Shown: positions 11,319 through 22,228 of the stretch, piece by piece
Layout: each line of letters starts with the position of its first letter
Numbering within the stretch: position 1 is the stretch's first letter
Source: Deinococcus marmoris DSM 12784
GTDB lineage: Bacteria; Deinococcota; Deinococci; Deinococcales; Deinococcaceae
DNA length: 64,000 nucleotides
NCBI RefSeq assembly: GCF_000701405.1
Contig: NZ_JNIV01000007.1
Span: forward strand, 1 to 64,000
Direction: 5' to 3'
Made by a program: the position numbers and the translations under genes
Notes under the pieces: model-generated
What the model was told of the DNA's origin: nothing
Seen by the model: only the letters and a program-made list of their open reading frames with translations
The model's database searches: none

Positions 11319-12386
11319 TTACTCGTCGTTGCCAGTGCGGTTGTTGCTCCAGCCCCGGTCAGCGCGGGCGCGCGGGCGGAAGCCGCCGTCGGTGCCGCCC
11401 TCGCTGCCTTCGCGGGGTGCCGGTGCGGCGTCACGGGGGCGGTCATTGCTGGGACGGTCATCGCGCGGGCGGAAGGCCGGACGGTCATCACGGGGCTGAT
11501 CGCTCCGGGGACGGAAGCCGCCACCCTGTGAACCGCCACGGTCATTGCTGCCCTGGTAGCCGCCGCTGCTCTGTCCACCACGGTCACTGTTGCCACGGTA
11601 GCCACCGCCGCCGCCCTGTCCGCCACGGTCCTCGCGGGGACGGAAGCTGCCACCCTGCGAACCGCCACGGTCATCACGGCCCTGGTAGCCGCCGCTGCTC
11701 TGGCCGCCACGGTCACTGTTGCCACGGTAGCCGCCGCCGCCCTGTCCACCACGGTCTTCACGGGGACGGAAGCCGCCACCCTGTGAACCGCCACGGTCAT
11801 CCCGGCCCTGGTAGCCGCCGCTGCTCTGCCCACCACGGTCACTGTTGCCACGGTAGCCGCCGCCCTGGCCGCCACCCTGACGGTCTCCGCCGCCATAGCC
11901 GCCCTGCCCGCCACGGTCTTCGCGGGGACGGAAGCTGCCGCCCTGGGGAGCAGGACGGTCACCGCTGGGACGGTCACCCGCAGGACGCTCGCCGCTCTTG
12001 AAGCCGCCCTGGCCCTGGCCCTCGCGCATTTCCTTGATCTCGCGGCGCAGGCCACGCAGTTCCTTGCCCTGGGCTTCCAGCATTTCCTTGATCTCGCCCA
12101 GCATTTCCAGCAGGTCGTCGGCGTCAATGTACTCGTCTTCCTCGCTTTCCTCACCGTCTTCCGCGCCCTCTCCGTCGTCCTTACCCTGCATCTGCATGGC
12201 GTCGTCGCTTTCGTCAGCGTCACTGTCGTCAGCATCATGGTCTTGGCCCTCGGCCTGGGCTTCCTGGGCGTCCAGCACCAGATCCTCGTCTATCTCGCCC
12301 TGAAGCTGGGGCAGGATGTCGCGCACTTCGGCGGGCATCTGGTCGTCGGCGGGCTGGCCCTGGTGCGTCTCGTTGTTGTCGGTCAT
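11319..12386 (-). CDS. Acidic/RGG-repeat low-complexity protein
   Basis: A 355-residue protein. Residues 1-85 are very acidic (Asp/Glu-rich, with Gln). Residues about 85-118 form a short charged helix with heptad Leu/Ile (LLEMLGEIKEMLEAQGKEL), probably a coiled coil. The rest, about 230 residues, is Gly/Arg/Asp/Ser/Gln-rich with many DRGG and FRPR(E/D)DR motifs in near-identical 42-residue units. Such GAR/RGG tails bind RNA and drive condensation in other proteins. A good ribosome-binding site (AAAGGAG) precedes ATG 12386, a TAAAAT -10-like box is at 12419-12424, and a terminator follows. It stands alone. I do not recognise a named family; an RNA-associated role is inference. Confidence 0.75.
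   Translation of the reverse strand: MTDNNETHQGQPADDQMPAEVRDILPQLQGEIDEDLVLDAQEAQAEGQDHDADDSDADESDDAMQMQGKDDGEGAEDGEESEEDEYIDADDLLEMLGEIKEMLEAQGKELRGLRREIKEMREGQGQGGFKSGERPAGDRPSGDRPAPQGGSFRPREDRGGQGGYGGGDRQGGGQGGGYRGNSDRGGQSSGGYQGRDDRGGSQGGGFRPREDRGGQGGGGYRGNSDRGGQSSGGYQGRDDRGGSQGGSFRPREDRGGQGGGGGYRGNSDRGGQSSGGYQGSNDRGGSQGGGFRPRSDQPRDDRPAFRPRDDRPSNDRPRDAAPAPREGSEGGTDGGFRPRARADRGWSNNRTGNDE
11510..11890 (-). repeat. Three tandem units of about 126 bases encoding RGG repeats
   Basis: The block CACGGTCACTGTTGCCACGG (plus-strand reading) recurs near 11579, 11708 and 11837, about 126-129 bases apart, with the intervening sequence nearly identical. The units lie in frame inside the RGG-protein gene, so copy-number change would alter the repeat number without breaking the frame. 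Confidence 0.8.
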
Positions 12387-12635
12387 GGTGTTTCTCCTTT
12401 TGGCGCGGCCTGAGGTTCATTTTAAACCCGTGCCGCGCTGTTTCCCTGCTGCTGTCGTTCATGACGCTGGCGGCGAAGTCTTCTCACATTCTCGGCCTGT
12501 CTGTTTCGGCCAGTGGCACACATTCTGCGTGCCGGGCGCGGGCGCACCCCCGAGTGTATCACTGTCGGGCCTGGGCGGGCACAGGGCAGAAGGCAGCGCT
12601 CTGACGATTCTCCTGCCGTCCGGGTACGCTGAACC

Positions 12636-13145
12636 ATGACCCAACCCCTGATAGATGAACAGCCCCAGCACTGGCTTGAGGGCATCCTCGACATCCTGAC
12701 CGAGGCCGTGGAGGGCGGCACCCCCGGCGAGGGCACCGCGTTTCTGGACGGCACGGCCCAGGACGGCAGCGGCAACCACGGCCTGCTGGCCACCCTGGAC
12801 AACCTGAGCGCGGCGCAGGCCAGCACGGTCATCCACGGCACTTCTATTGCCGGACATGCCCGCCACTGCGCCCTGCATATGGACGTGGTGGTGCGCTGGG
12901 AACGTGACGGTGAGCGGGGGCCGTTCGACTGGAAGGGCAGCTTTCACCCGGCAGAGGTGGACGATGAGGCGTGGGATGATCTGCGCGTCCGCCTGCGCGG
13001 GGCCTACGACGCCCTGTGCGCCTTCGCCCGCACCCAGAAGGAGGGCGAGGCGACGGGGGACGCCACTGGAGGCATGACCGGCGCGGTGGCCCACGTCGCC
13101 TACCATCTGGGGGCCATCCGGCAGATGGTCAAGGCGCTGGCTTGA
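12636..13145 (+). CDS. DinB-like four-helix-bundle protein
   Basis: A 169-residue protein with the DinB/YfiT pattern: an N-terminal helix (QHWLEGILDILTEAVEGG), a His in the second helix (GHARHCALHMDV) and a C-terminal VAHVAYHLGAIRQM with two further His spaced as metal ligands. These three His commonly bind a metal in the family; the reaction is often a thiol-dependent transfer. -10 box TACGCT (12625-12630) ends 5 bases before the ATG, so it is likely leaderless. Its stop codon overlaps the start of the next gene. Confidence 0.75.
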   Translation: MTQPLIDEQPQHWLEGILDILTEAVEGGTPGEGTAFLDGTAQDGSGNHGLLATLDNLSAAQASTVIHGTSIAGHARHCALHMDVVVRWERDGERGPFDWKGSFHPAEVDDEAWDDLRVRLRGAYDALCAFARTQKEGEATGDATGGMTGAVAHVAYHLGAIRQMVKALA

Positions 13146-13723
13146 GCGGAGGCGCACCCCTGCGGGTCATCATCGGTGCGGGCGAGCAGCGCTGGGACGG
13201 CTGGATCCCCACCCAGCAGGCAGACCTGGATCTGCTGGACCGCGCCACCTGGGCCGTGTGGTTCGGGGGCCGCCGGGCCGACGCGCTGCTGTGCGAACAC
13301 GTCTGGGAACACCTGAGTGAGGCGCAGGGCCGCGCTGCCGCCCACCTGTGCTTCGAGTTCCTCAAGCCTGGCGGTTTCTTGCGCGTGGCCGTGCCGGACG
13401 CCAACTTTCCAGATGCTGACTATCAGCGCACCGTGCAGATCGGTGGACCGGGGCCAGCCGATCACCCCGCCGCCGATCACAGAATCGTTTACGACGCCCC
13501 GCTGCTGGCCGACGTATTCCGGGGGGCTGGATTCACTGTAAACCTGCTGGAATACTGTGACATGCAGGGCCAGTTTCACGCTCAGGACTGGGACGTGACC
13601 ACTGGACCGATCTACCGCTCCCTGCGACTGGACCACCGCAATCTGGATCACCGCAATGCGGGCGGGCGGCTGGGTTTCGTTTCCATCATCCTGGACGCCA
13701 CGAAACCCCTGAAGGTGCCGTGA
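13142..13723 (+). CDS. SAM-dependent methyltransferase-like protein
   Basis: A 193-residue protein if it starts at TTG 13142, which overlaps the TGA of the DinB gene (TTGA); upstream in-frame starts would extend far into that gene. It shows a Rossmann-like beginning (LRVIIGAGEQRWDGWI), HVWEHLSEAQ after the third strand, and a CFEFLKPGGFLRVAVPDANF block that is typical of class I methyltransferases of the predicted SAM-dependent type. The usual glycine-rich GxGxG loop is only partly kept (GAGEQ). The target is unknown. Tight coupling to the DinB-like gene suggests joint expression. Confidence 0.7.
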   Translation: MSGGAPLRVIIGAGEQRWDGWIPTQQADLDLLDRATWAVWFGGRRADALLCEHVWEHLSEAQGRAAAHLCFEFLKPGGFLRVAVPDANFPDADYQRTVQIGGPGPADHPAADHRIVYDAPLLADVFRGAGFTVNLLEYCDMQGQFHAQDWDVTTGPIYRSLRLDHRNLDHRNAGGRLGFVSIILDATKPLKVP

Positions 13724-13883
13724 CCGATTCATTTTCCGTTTGCCCCTGCTGACGATGAAGAGGCGGCTGGGTTGCGTGTCGCTGCCGGGTCAGGCTGTCC
13801 TGTACCGGAGCGGGTCAGGGAAGGATTGGAAACGGTGGAATCTCCTGGCGGAGAGGAGGCGAGATCCTGTCAGAAGGTCCGCC

Positions 13884-15149
13884 CTACCTCTTCCCGCCCT
13901 GCCTCTTCCAGCTTGTCTTCAGGGTCTCGTCCAGTACGCGCACGCCGCCGCCGCCGCCGCCCTCGGCCACCGCGAAGGTGCCGTCTGACAGGGCCACGAC
14001 GTCCATCGGGTGGGTCAGGGGCATGGGCTGAATCTCACCGCTGACCAGATCGATGCGGGTCAGTTGTCCGGCGCGGTCCGTGACCAGGGCCACGCTGCCG
14101 TTGACGCCCAGTTTGTCCGGGTGGCCGGGCAGGGGCCAGCTCCTGATGACCTCGCCGCCCGCGTTCAGGCGCAGCAACCTTCCCGCTGCATCCAGCGCCA
14201 GCACGGTGCCGCCTGCCTCGGGGGCCAGGTCCACGGGCGCGCCGCCCACCACCACGCGCCCGACGACATTCAGGGTTTCGGGGTCCAGCAGGCAGATCTC
14301 GCCGGTCAGATGATGGGTCACGAACAGCCTGCCCCCTGAGAGCAGCACACCGTCCATCACGTCGGCCAGCGGCATTCCGTCCTCGCGGGCCACCGTGATC
14401 TGGTGCTGCGGGTCGCCCAGGCGGCCTACCGAGCCGCGCACCGTCTTGAAATACACGCGCCCGCCGTCCGCATCGCTGGAAGCGGTCAGCCCCGCCACGC
14501 CGTCTGGCACAGGATAGCTGCGGACCACCCTGAGCGGACCCGTCCCCACTTCCAGCACGCGGTCGTTGGCGGCGTCGGCCAGATACACCCGGTCCCCCAG
14601 CCGCACGCCCTGGGTGAACCATGCCGGCTGCGCCCCGCCGGAGCGCAGGCTGGCGGTGACCTGATCGCCGCGTAGCAGGTTCAGCGTGCCGCCGCCATCG
14701 TTGCTGGCCACCAGCAGGCCGCCTGCCGCCGCCACCACCACCGCCGGGTCTGGCAACGCCGCCGCCGTCCCGCGTGAGGGTGTCAGCAGCGCCCCGAAGG
14801 CCAGCAGGCCAGACACCGCCGCCGCGCCCAGCATCAGCGGCCACCAACGGCGGGCGGCGTGTGGGCGGGCCTGGGCTGCCGGGGCCACGGTCTGGGTCTG
14901 AATCCGGGTCTGGCGGGCCGCGCTCAGCACCTGCGTTTTCAGGTGGGCGGGCGGCTGCATGGGCGGCACATCTTCTAGCAGTGCCGCTTCCAGCTCACGG
15001 AGCAGCGTCAGGTGGGCGTGGCACCCGGGGCAGCCCGCCAGATGGGCGCGCAGTTCGGGGGTGAGAGACTGGCCCAGGCCGACGCGTTCCTCCAGTTGTT
15101 GCTGCACCATCTCGCAATGTTGCGCGTCGTTCTCGTTCATTCCAGCCAT
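13884..15149 (-). CDS. Anti-sigma factor with zinc finger and beta-propeller ectodomain
   Basis: A 421-residue membrane protein. The N-terminus has a zinc anti-sigma motif, H36-x3-C40-x2-C43, with another His/Cys pair at 11-12. A single hydrophobic helix lies about 102-123. From 140 to the end there are repeated beta-strand units (DRVYLADAANDRVLEV, GGRLFVTHHLTGEICLLD and similar) resembling an NHL/YVTN-type beta-propeller that would face outside. It overlaps the upstream sigma gene by 13 bases, the usual order for a cognate pair. The propeller may act as the sensor that releases the sigma factor; the signal is unknown. The C-terminus (LKTSWKRQGGKR) is basic. Confidence 0.85.
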   Translation of the reverse strand: MAGMNENDAQHCEMVQQQLEERVGLGQSLTPELRAHLAGCPGCHAHLTLLRELEAALLEDVPPMQPPAHLKTQVLSAARQTRIQTQTVAPAAQARPHAARRWWPLMLGAAAVSGLLAFGALLTPSRGTAAALPDPAVVVAAAGGLLVASNDGGGTLNLLRGDQVTASLRSGGAQPAWFTQGVRLGDRVYLADAANDRVLEVGTGPLRVVRSYPVPDGVAGLTASSDADGGRVYFKTVRGSVGRLGDPQHQITVAREDGMPLADVMDGVLLSGGRLFVTHHLTGEICLLDPETLNVVGRVVVGGAPVDLAPEAGGTVLALDAAGRLLRLNAGGEVIRSWPLPGHPDKLGVNGSVALVTDRAGQLTRIDLVSGEIQPMPLTHPMDVVALSDGTFAVAEGGGGGGVRVLDETLKTSWKRQGGKR

Positions 15150-15841
15150 GTCTCCACCTCCTTTCCCGGTCCTGCTTTCTCCAGCCCTGCACTTTCCAAC
15201 ACCACCCGCAGATGCTTGAGGGCGTAATTCAGCCGGCTCTTGACCGTTCCCACCGGCACGTTCATCGCGCCCGAGATTTCCTCGCGGGATTCCCCGGCCA
15301 GATAGGCGCGTTCCACCGTCTCGCGGTGGGCCGCCGACAGTTGCGATAGCGCGGCGCGAATCTGCTCGCGGCGCTGGGCGTCCTCGCTGCGGGCCACCGG
15401 TCCCGGCCCGCTGTCGGGCAGGGGCAATTCCGCGCCTTCCTCGGTGAACAGCGGCAGGGTGGCCTTGGTCGCCCGCAGGCGGTCCAGCGCCCGCGAACGC
15501 GCCATGACCAGCAAAAAGGTCTTGAGGCCCGCCCGCGCCGGGTCATAACTTTCGGGACGCTCCCACAGCCGCAAAAACACGTCCTGCAATACTTCCTGGG
15601 CTGCCGCGTCGCCCAGCAGACGGTTCAGCACTCCGAACACCGCCCCGGAATGCTGGTCATACACCTCCGAGAGTGCTGCCTCGTCGCGCTGGCGCAGGCG
15701 CAGGGCCAGCGCAGCGTCGGCCTCCTGCGTCTTCGGTGGCCCGGCCTGGGCGGCCTGAAGACGGCTTTCATCCTGCTCTGCCGCCGCCGGGGGCGGGGAG
15801 CGCAGGGAAAAGCGGGAATCAGGCACGGCCAGCCACGTCAT
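15137..15841 (-). CDS. ECF-family RNA polymerase sigma factor
   Basis: Region 2 is seen in YDQHSGAVFGVLNRLLGDAA, followed by EVLQDVFLRLWERPE, and region 4 in LSAAHRETVERAYLAGES with an HTH ending VGTVKSRLNYALKHLR, typical of SigK-like ECF factors. An acidic/proline linker (about 125-150) joins them. The frame is open back to a TTG at 15877, but ATG 15841 is chosen because a TATGCT -10-like box (minus strand) lies just upstream; the start is uncertain, ATG 15850 being the alternative. It overlaps the anti-sigma gene and is likely regulated by it. It recruits RNA polymerase to stress promoters that cannot be named from this window. Confidence 0.9.
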   Translation of the reverse strand: MTWLAVPDSRFSLRSPPPAAAEQDESRLQAAQAGPPKTQEADAALALRLRQRDEAALSEVYDQHSGAVFGVLNRLLGDAAAQEVLQDVFLRLWERPESYDPARAGLKTFLLVMARSRALDRLRATKATLPLFTEEGAELPLPDSGPGPVARSEDAQRREQIRAALSQLSAAHRETVERAYLAGESREEISGAMNVPVGTVKSRLNYALKHLRVVLESAGLEKAGPGKEVETWLE

Positions 15842-15927
15842 ATCCAGCATACGGGTCCGGGGGGTGGGAAAGTTCAATGGGCGCTACCAGGACAGGACTG
15901 CGGGGGGCGGCTTCCGGCCTGCCCGCC

Positions 15928-17274
15928 TCAGTTCGCCCGCTTGCCCTGCGCCTGCCGGACCGCGTGCCGGGCGGCCTCGCGGACCTCGGCGTCCTGCCCG
16001 CTGGCCAGGGTATCCAGCACCTTGCGGTAACGGTCCTCGACGTCGGCGCGGTCCGACGAGTTCTCGATGTTGGCCAGCGCGTCCTCGCGCACCAGTTCGG
16101 CGTGGCGGCGGATCACGGCGCGGCGCTCACCGTCTTTCAGGCACGAGGCGGTGGTGCCGAAGACCTCCAGCATTCGGACCATCACGCTGGGGCTGCCCTT
16201 GCCGTACTGGCGGATCATGGAAAACATGCTGTCGGTCAGGCCGCTGAAATCGGTCACGGGGACCACCAGCCGCAGCACCTGCTCCCGGTAGGACACGCCG
16301 TCGGGCCAGCGGCGGTCCTGTAAGCTGCACAGCGCGTCGCCGAAGCGGTCCACCACGTCAATGGCCGTCACGGGGTCATTCACGCCGGGGCTGAGGGCGC
16401 GGGCGGCCACCTCTGCAAGCTGGCGCACGCTGTATTCCAGGTCCTGCCCCACGGTGCGGCGGTCTCCCAGGCTCAGCGCATCCAGCACGCCTGCGGGCAA
16501 CCGGGGCACGCCCACCGCGATCACCGAGTTGGGGAACACGTAGTCGCCGGGCCGGACGTGCAGCAGCAGGGCCACGTCCGCCTCCTCGGCCTTCCTGATC
16601 AGCAGGTTATTGTCGGTGAGTTGCAGGTAGCCGCCGCTGGGGGCGTGCAGCACCTCGCCGCCCGCCCAGAATTCCGGTGGGGGGGCCACGGCCATGTGGC
16701 GGTCCGGGTCCTCTTTCAACGTGGCGCGCATCAGCGAGTCGCGCATGTCGTCTCGCAGCAGGTTGGCCACATGGGTCATGTTGATCGAAGCGGTGATGTG
16801 CGCCAGGTAATACACCAGCATGGCGACGCTGGCCAGCGCCAGCCCCAGCGCGAAGGTGACGTTGTAGTGCGGCACGAACGGCTGATCCTCGCTGCCCGTC
16901 ACCGAGCGCAACGTGTACAAAGAGAAGGCGAAGGTGGCAATAAACGTGCCCAGCGTGAGCTGATTGCCCCGGTCCCGCGTGAAGTTGTCCAGCAGGCGCG
17001 GTCCCATCGAACCCGCCGCATACGACAGCGCGGCGATGGTGATGGAAAAAACCGTGCCCGCCACGCCGATGCTGCTGCCCGCGATGGCCGACAGCAGGCT
17101 GCGCGAACCTGTCTCGCCTCCGCCGTAGACGAAATTCAGTCCGTCCAGCACGCCGTAGGTTTCCTCGGCGCTGATGCCCGCCTCGGCCAGGACCAGGGCC
17201 AGCACGGTCATGACCGCCGGGATGAACCAGAATTCCTGGGTGATCTGGCGAAGGCGCAGCCAGGTGCGTTTCAT
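15928..17274 (-). CDS. DUF2254 membrane protein
   Basis: A 448-residue protein. Four hydrophobic helices fall in the first about 190 residues (WFIPAVMTVLALVLAEAG, then a region with IGVAGTVFSITIAALSYAAG, TLGTFIATFAFSLYTL and an NVTFALGLALASVAMLVYY helix). A large soluble domain follows with SPGVNDPVTAIDVVDRFGDA, a DUF2254 signature. The function of this widespread family is unknown. Its ATG overlaps the TGA of the upstream MscS gene by 4 bases, so it is probably part of a DUF421-MscS-DUF2254 membrane operon. Confidence 0.9.
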   Translation of the reverse strand: MKRTWLRLRQITQEFWFIPAVMTVLALVLAEAGISAEETYGVLDGLNFVYGGGETGSRSLLSAIAGSSIGVAGTVFSITIAALSYAAGSMGPRLLDNFTRDRGNQLTLGTFIATFAFSLYTLRSVTGSEDQPFVPHYNVTFALGLALASVAMLVYYLAHITASINMTHVANLLRDDMRDSLMRATLKEDPDRHMAVAPPPEFWAGGEVLHAPSGGYLQLTDNNLLIRKAEEADVALLLHVRPGDYVFPNSVIAVGVPRLPAGVLDALSLGDRRTVGQDLEYSVRQLAEVAARALSPGVNDPVTAIDVVDRFGDALCSLQDRRWPDGVSYREQVLRLVVPVTDFSGLTDSMFSMIRQYGKGSPSVMVRMLEVFGTTASCLKDGERRAVIRRHAELVREDALANIENSSDRADVEDRYRKVLDTLASGQDAEVREAARHAVRQAQGKRAN

Positions 17275-18278
17275 GGTTGCCGGGCTTCTGGCTGGGGCTG
17301 TGCCTGCTCTGGACTTGACTGTGTCTGTCCCTGATTCCGCTGCGCCTCGTGTTCAAGCTGCTGCCTGCTCTTCGGGTTGTCCTGACGGGCGGGCCAGCCC
17401 TCGCGCTGCTCCTGGCGGTCCCCGTCCGCCGTCTCGGTCTGATCGTGAAACAGCACCTGCTGGGTGGGGAAGGGCAGATCGAAGCCAGCGGCGGGCAGGG
17501 CGTTTTTAATGGCCTCCAGCACGCTGTCCTGCGCCTCCACGGCCTCCTTGCGGATCGGCGGGTCGATCCAGAAGCGCACGTCCAGATTCACCGAGAAGTC
17601 GCCCAACTCCTTGACCAGCACATTGGGGGCGGGGTCTTTCAGCAGGCCGTCCAGACCGTCCAGGGTGTCCAGAATCAGCTTGCGGGCCGCCGCGATGTCG
17701 TCGCCGTAGCCGATGCCCACCGTGACGGACAGGCGGCGCTGCGGGTAGGCGGTGTTCACGGTCACGCGGTTGGTGTACAGCTCGGAATTGGGGATGACCA
17801 CCCGGCGGTTGTCGTAGGTCCGCAGCAGCGTGGCGCGCACCTGAATGTCCTCCACGACGCCCTCGTGATCGCCGGACACGATCTGGTCTCCTATGCGGAA
17901 GGGCCGCGTGACCAGAATCAGGATGCCTGCCAGCAGGTTCTGGAAGATGTCCTTGAAGGCAAAGCCAATCGCCACGCCGCTGACGCCCAAAGCCCCGAAC
18001 AGGGAGGCGGCGGTCAGCGTGGGAAAGATCACGGTGAGGGACACCAGCACGCCCACCGCCAGCACCAGCCACGACACGATGCGCGAGAACACCAGTGAGA
18101 TGCCCTTGGATTGCCCGGCACGCTGCGACAAACTGGTCACGGCGTTGCGGGCAATCCGGGCGATCCCCAGAAAGATCAGGAAGACCAGCAGGCCGATCAG
18201 GATGTTGGGAATGGTGACGATAAAGCTCTGGACGAGGTTCTGCACCCGAGTCCAGACGGCGCTCAATTCGAGATTCAT
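17271..18278 (-). CDS. MscS-family mechanosensitive channel
   Basis: A 335-residue protein. Helices near 15-40, 67-90 and 92-120 precede the MscS core, where the pore-lining helix is SLFGALGVSGVAIGFAFKDI, followed by the beta domain LVTRPFRIGDQIVSGDHEGVVEDI (split here only for description) and the alpha/beta domain RRLSVTVGIGYGDDI. It would relieve osmotic down-shock by opening under membrane tension. After residue 280 there is a Gln/Glu/Pro-rich disordered tail not normally found in the short E. coli channel. It overlaps the DUF2254 gene by 4 bases, and DUF421 lies 50 bases upstream on the same strand. Confidence 0.9.
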   Translation of the reverse strand: MNLELSAVWTRVQNLVQSFIVTIPNILIGLLVFLIFLGIARIARNAVTSLSQRAGQSKGISLVFSRIVSWLVLAVGVLVSLTVIFPTLTAASLFGALGVSGVAIGFAFKDIFQNLLAGILILVTRPFRIGDQIVSGDHEGVVEDIQVRATLLRTYDNRRVVIPNSELYTNRVTVNTAYPQRRLSVTVGIGYGDDIAAARKLILDTLDGLDGLLKDPAPNVLVKELGDFSVNLDVRFWIDPPIRKEAVEAQDSVLEAIKNALPAAGFDLPFPTQQVLFHDQTETADGDRQEQREGWPARQDNPKSRQQLEHEAQRNQGQTQSSPEQAQPQPEARQP

Positions 18279-18328
18279 GCGCTGTCCAGCGTACTGTGTG
18301 GGCGGTCAGCGGCGTGTTCGGGGGGTGT

Positions 18329-18880
18329 TCATGTCCCTTTGGCCGTTGGCCGGATGGCCCGGCTGATGCTTCCAGCCTGCGGCTCCTGCAACACGCTGAT
18401 GCGCCCGCCGGATTCCAGCACCGCGAAGGCCACGCCGTCCACGCTGTTGACTCCTGCCTGCCGCAGTTCCTCGTACAGAATGGCGTCCGAGATGCGGGCC
18501 TGTTTCATGGCCTCCCGGCGAATCTGCCCGCGTTCCACCAGCACCACCGGCCCGTTGTCGAAGACCCGCTGGGCACGTTTCGAGCGGGCGCTGAGGGCCG
18601 AGACAACCGCCTGTAAACCCACCAGCACCAGCACGCTCAGGCTGCTTTCCACGATGCTCTTGCCCAGAATCGCGCTGGCGACCAGCGACCCGGAAGCCAC
18701 GTTGGTCAGAAAGTCATACGAGGTAAAGGTGGCGAAGGTCCGTGACCCGAAGGTGCGCGCCAGCACGACGATGTACCCGAACAGCAGCAGCGTGCTGAGG
18801 ACGATCCGCACCACCAGCTGCACGGACCAGCCGTTTTCCGGGGTCAGCAGATCGATGAAGACGGTCCACAGAAGTTCCAT
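18329..18880 (-). CDS. DUF421 (YetF-like) membrane protein
   Basis: A 183-residue protein starting at ATG 18880 (MELLWTVF); the frame extends further upstream, but homology and hydrophobicity start here. Hydrophobic helices lie near 20-45, 55-75 and 77-100. The family motif [17 protein letters not shown] follows the first helix. The C-terminal soluble domain ends [18 protein letters not shown]421 proteins are membrane proteins of unclear function. It lies 50 bases before the MscS gene in the same direction. Confidence 0.85.
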   Translation of the reverse strand: MELLWTVFIDLLTPENGWSVQLVVRIVLSTLLLFGYIVVLARTFGSRTFATFTSYDFLTNVASGSLVASAILGKSIVESSLSVLVLVGLQAVVSALSARSKRAQRVFDNGPVVLVERGQIRREAMKQARISDAILYEELRQAGVNSVDGVAFAVLESGGRISVLQEPQAGSISRAIRPTAKGT

Positions 18881-18954
18881 ACCCCAGTCTGCGGGCTGGG
18901 CGCGGCGGGGCCGTGTGCGGGGTGTAGAGGCGGACCTCACGAACAGTCAGAGCG

Positions 18955-18982
18955 TTGTCGGCGTTGCCTACGCAGGTATGCT
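18955..18982 (+). promoter_or_regulatory. Leaderless promoter of glnS
   Basis: TTGTCG (18955-18960) and TATGCT (18977-18982) are separated by 16 bases, and the ATG at 18989 follows 6 bases after the -10. There is no ribosome-binding site, which fits a leaderless transcript. Confidence 0.55.
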
Positions 18983-18988
18983 GGCACG

Positions 18989-21415
<2,427 letters not shown>

Positions 21416-21473
21416 GACGGGCGCTGGTTGGTAATACGGACGCTGGTTGCTGCCGAATCGCTCGAATCTGGCC

Positions 21474-22124
21474 TCAACCAGACCTGGGCAAGAAGAATCT
21501 GCGGCAGGGTTCCAGACCCGTCACTGTTACCGTTATCTGTTGACTCCGCTCCCAGCTTTCCCGCGTGAGGCGTAGGCGGTCCGAGACGACGGGCTGGCCG
21601 TCCAGCACATCCCGCGAGAGGCCGTCAGGGCGGTAGCCCAGCTTGCGCGAGACGCCCTGGGAAGCCGCATTGTCCTGAAACACTTCGCTGAGTGCGGCCA
21701 CTGCGCCCAGTTCGGCAAAAGCCAGATGCAGCAGGGCGGCGCGGGCCTCGGTTCCAAACCCCTGGCCGTGGAAGTCCAGGCCGAGCCAGGAACTGGTTTT
21801 GACCTCCCGCAGAATGGAGAAATCGCGCCCCCGCAACGACACCATGCCGACAGGCTCGCCCCCGTGAAAAACGCCTAGTCCCAGACTCCACGCCTCTGGC
21901 CGCCACTGCCCGCGCGTCAGCCAGTGCTGCTGGATCACGTACAGGGCGCGTTCTCGGGGCGGAAGATGCGTCCAGGGTGTTAAGAAGGGGCGCTGATCGG
22001 GAAGGTGGATTCCCTGTGCCGCCACGTCCGCGATGGCCGCGAGTTCCTCATCATCTGGCGGGCGCAATTCCAGGCGCGGCGTCTGGAGGCGCAGGGCGGC
22101 CAGGGGCCAGTGATCGGTCAACAC
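21474..22124 (-). CDS. GNAT acetyltransferase (RimJ/RimL type)
   Basis: A protein of about 216 residues from GTG 22124; a TACCCT box sits 6 bases before this codon on the minus strand, which suits leaderless initiation, although TTG 22121 is also possible. The GNAT core is recognisable as LRLQTPRLELRPPDDEEL, GGEPVGMVSLRG, WLGLDFHGQGFGTEARAALL (acetyl-CoA loop Q/G-x-x-G) and FQDNAASQGVSRKLGYR. Such enzymes acetylate ribosomal proteins or small molecules; the substrate is unknown. It is divergent from the CoA-transferase gene. Confidence 0.75.
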   Translation of the reverse strand: MLTDHWPLAALRLQTPRLELRPPDDEELAAIADVAAQGIHLPDQRPFLTPWTHLPPRERALYVIQQHWLTRGQWRPEAWSLGLGVFHGGEPVGMVSLRGRDFSILREVKTSSWLGLDFHGQGFGTEARAALLHLAFAELGAVAALSEVFQDNAASQGVSRKLGYRPDGLSRDVLDGQPVVSDRLRLTRESWERSQQITVTVTGLEPCRRFFLPRSG

Positions 22125-22198
22125 CTCCGCAGGGTAACCGTTTCCCAGGACTGGGCGCGCTAAACTCCGGCTCAATCCAAGTTCTGCCGAGGTTCCGC

Positions 22199-22228
22199 AT
22201 GTCCATTCAAATTTCTCCGTTCCTGTGA
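22199..22228 (+). CDS. Possible nine-residue leader ORF before the CoA-transferase
   Basis: ATG 22199 encodes MSIQISPFL and stops at TGA 22226-22228, which overlaps the GTG start of the CoA-transferase (GTGA). GAGG lies 6 bases upstream. It could couple translation to the weak GTG start. No comparative support is available. Confidence 0.25.
   Translation: MSIQISPFL

Noticed and set aside
11510..11890. CRISPR-like regular repeats
   Set aside because: Units are 126 bases, coding and nearly continuous, with no spacers; they encode protein repeats.
11315..12238. Minus-strand frame of Thr/Val/Ala repeats over the RGG gene
   Set aside because: Alternative frame of the tandem repeats; the RGG frame has a ribosome-binding site, terminator and sensible domain order.
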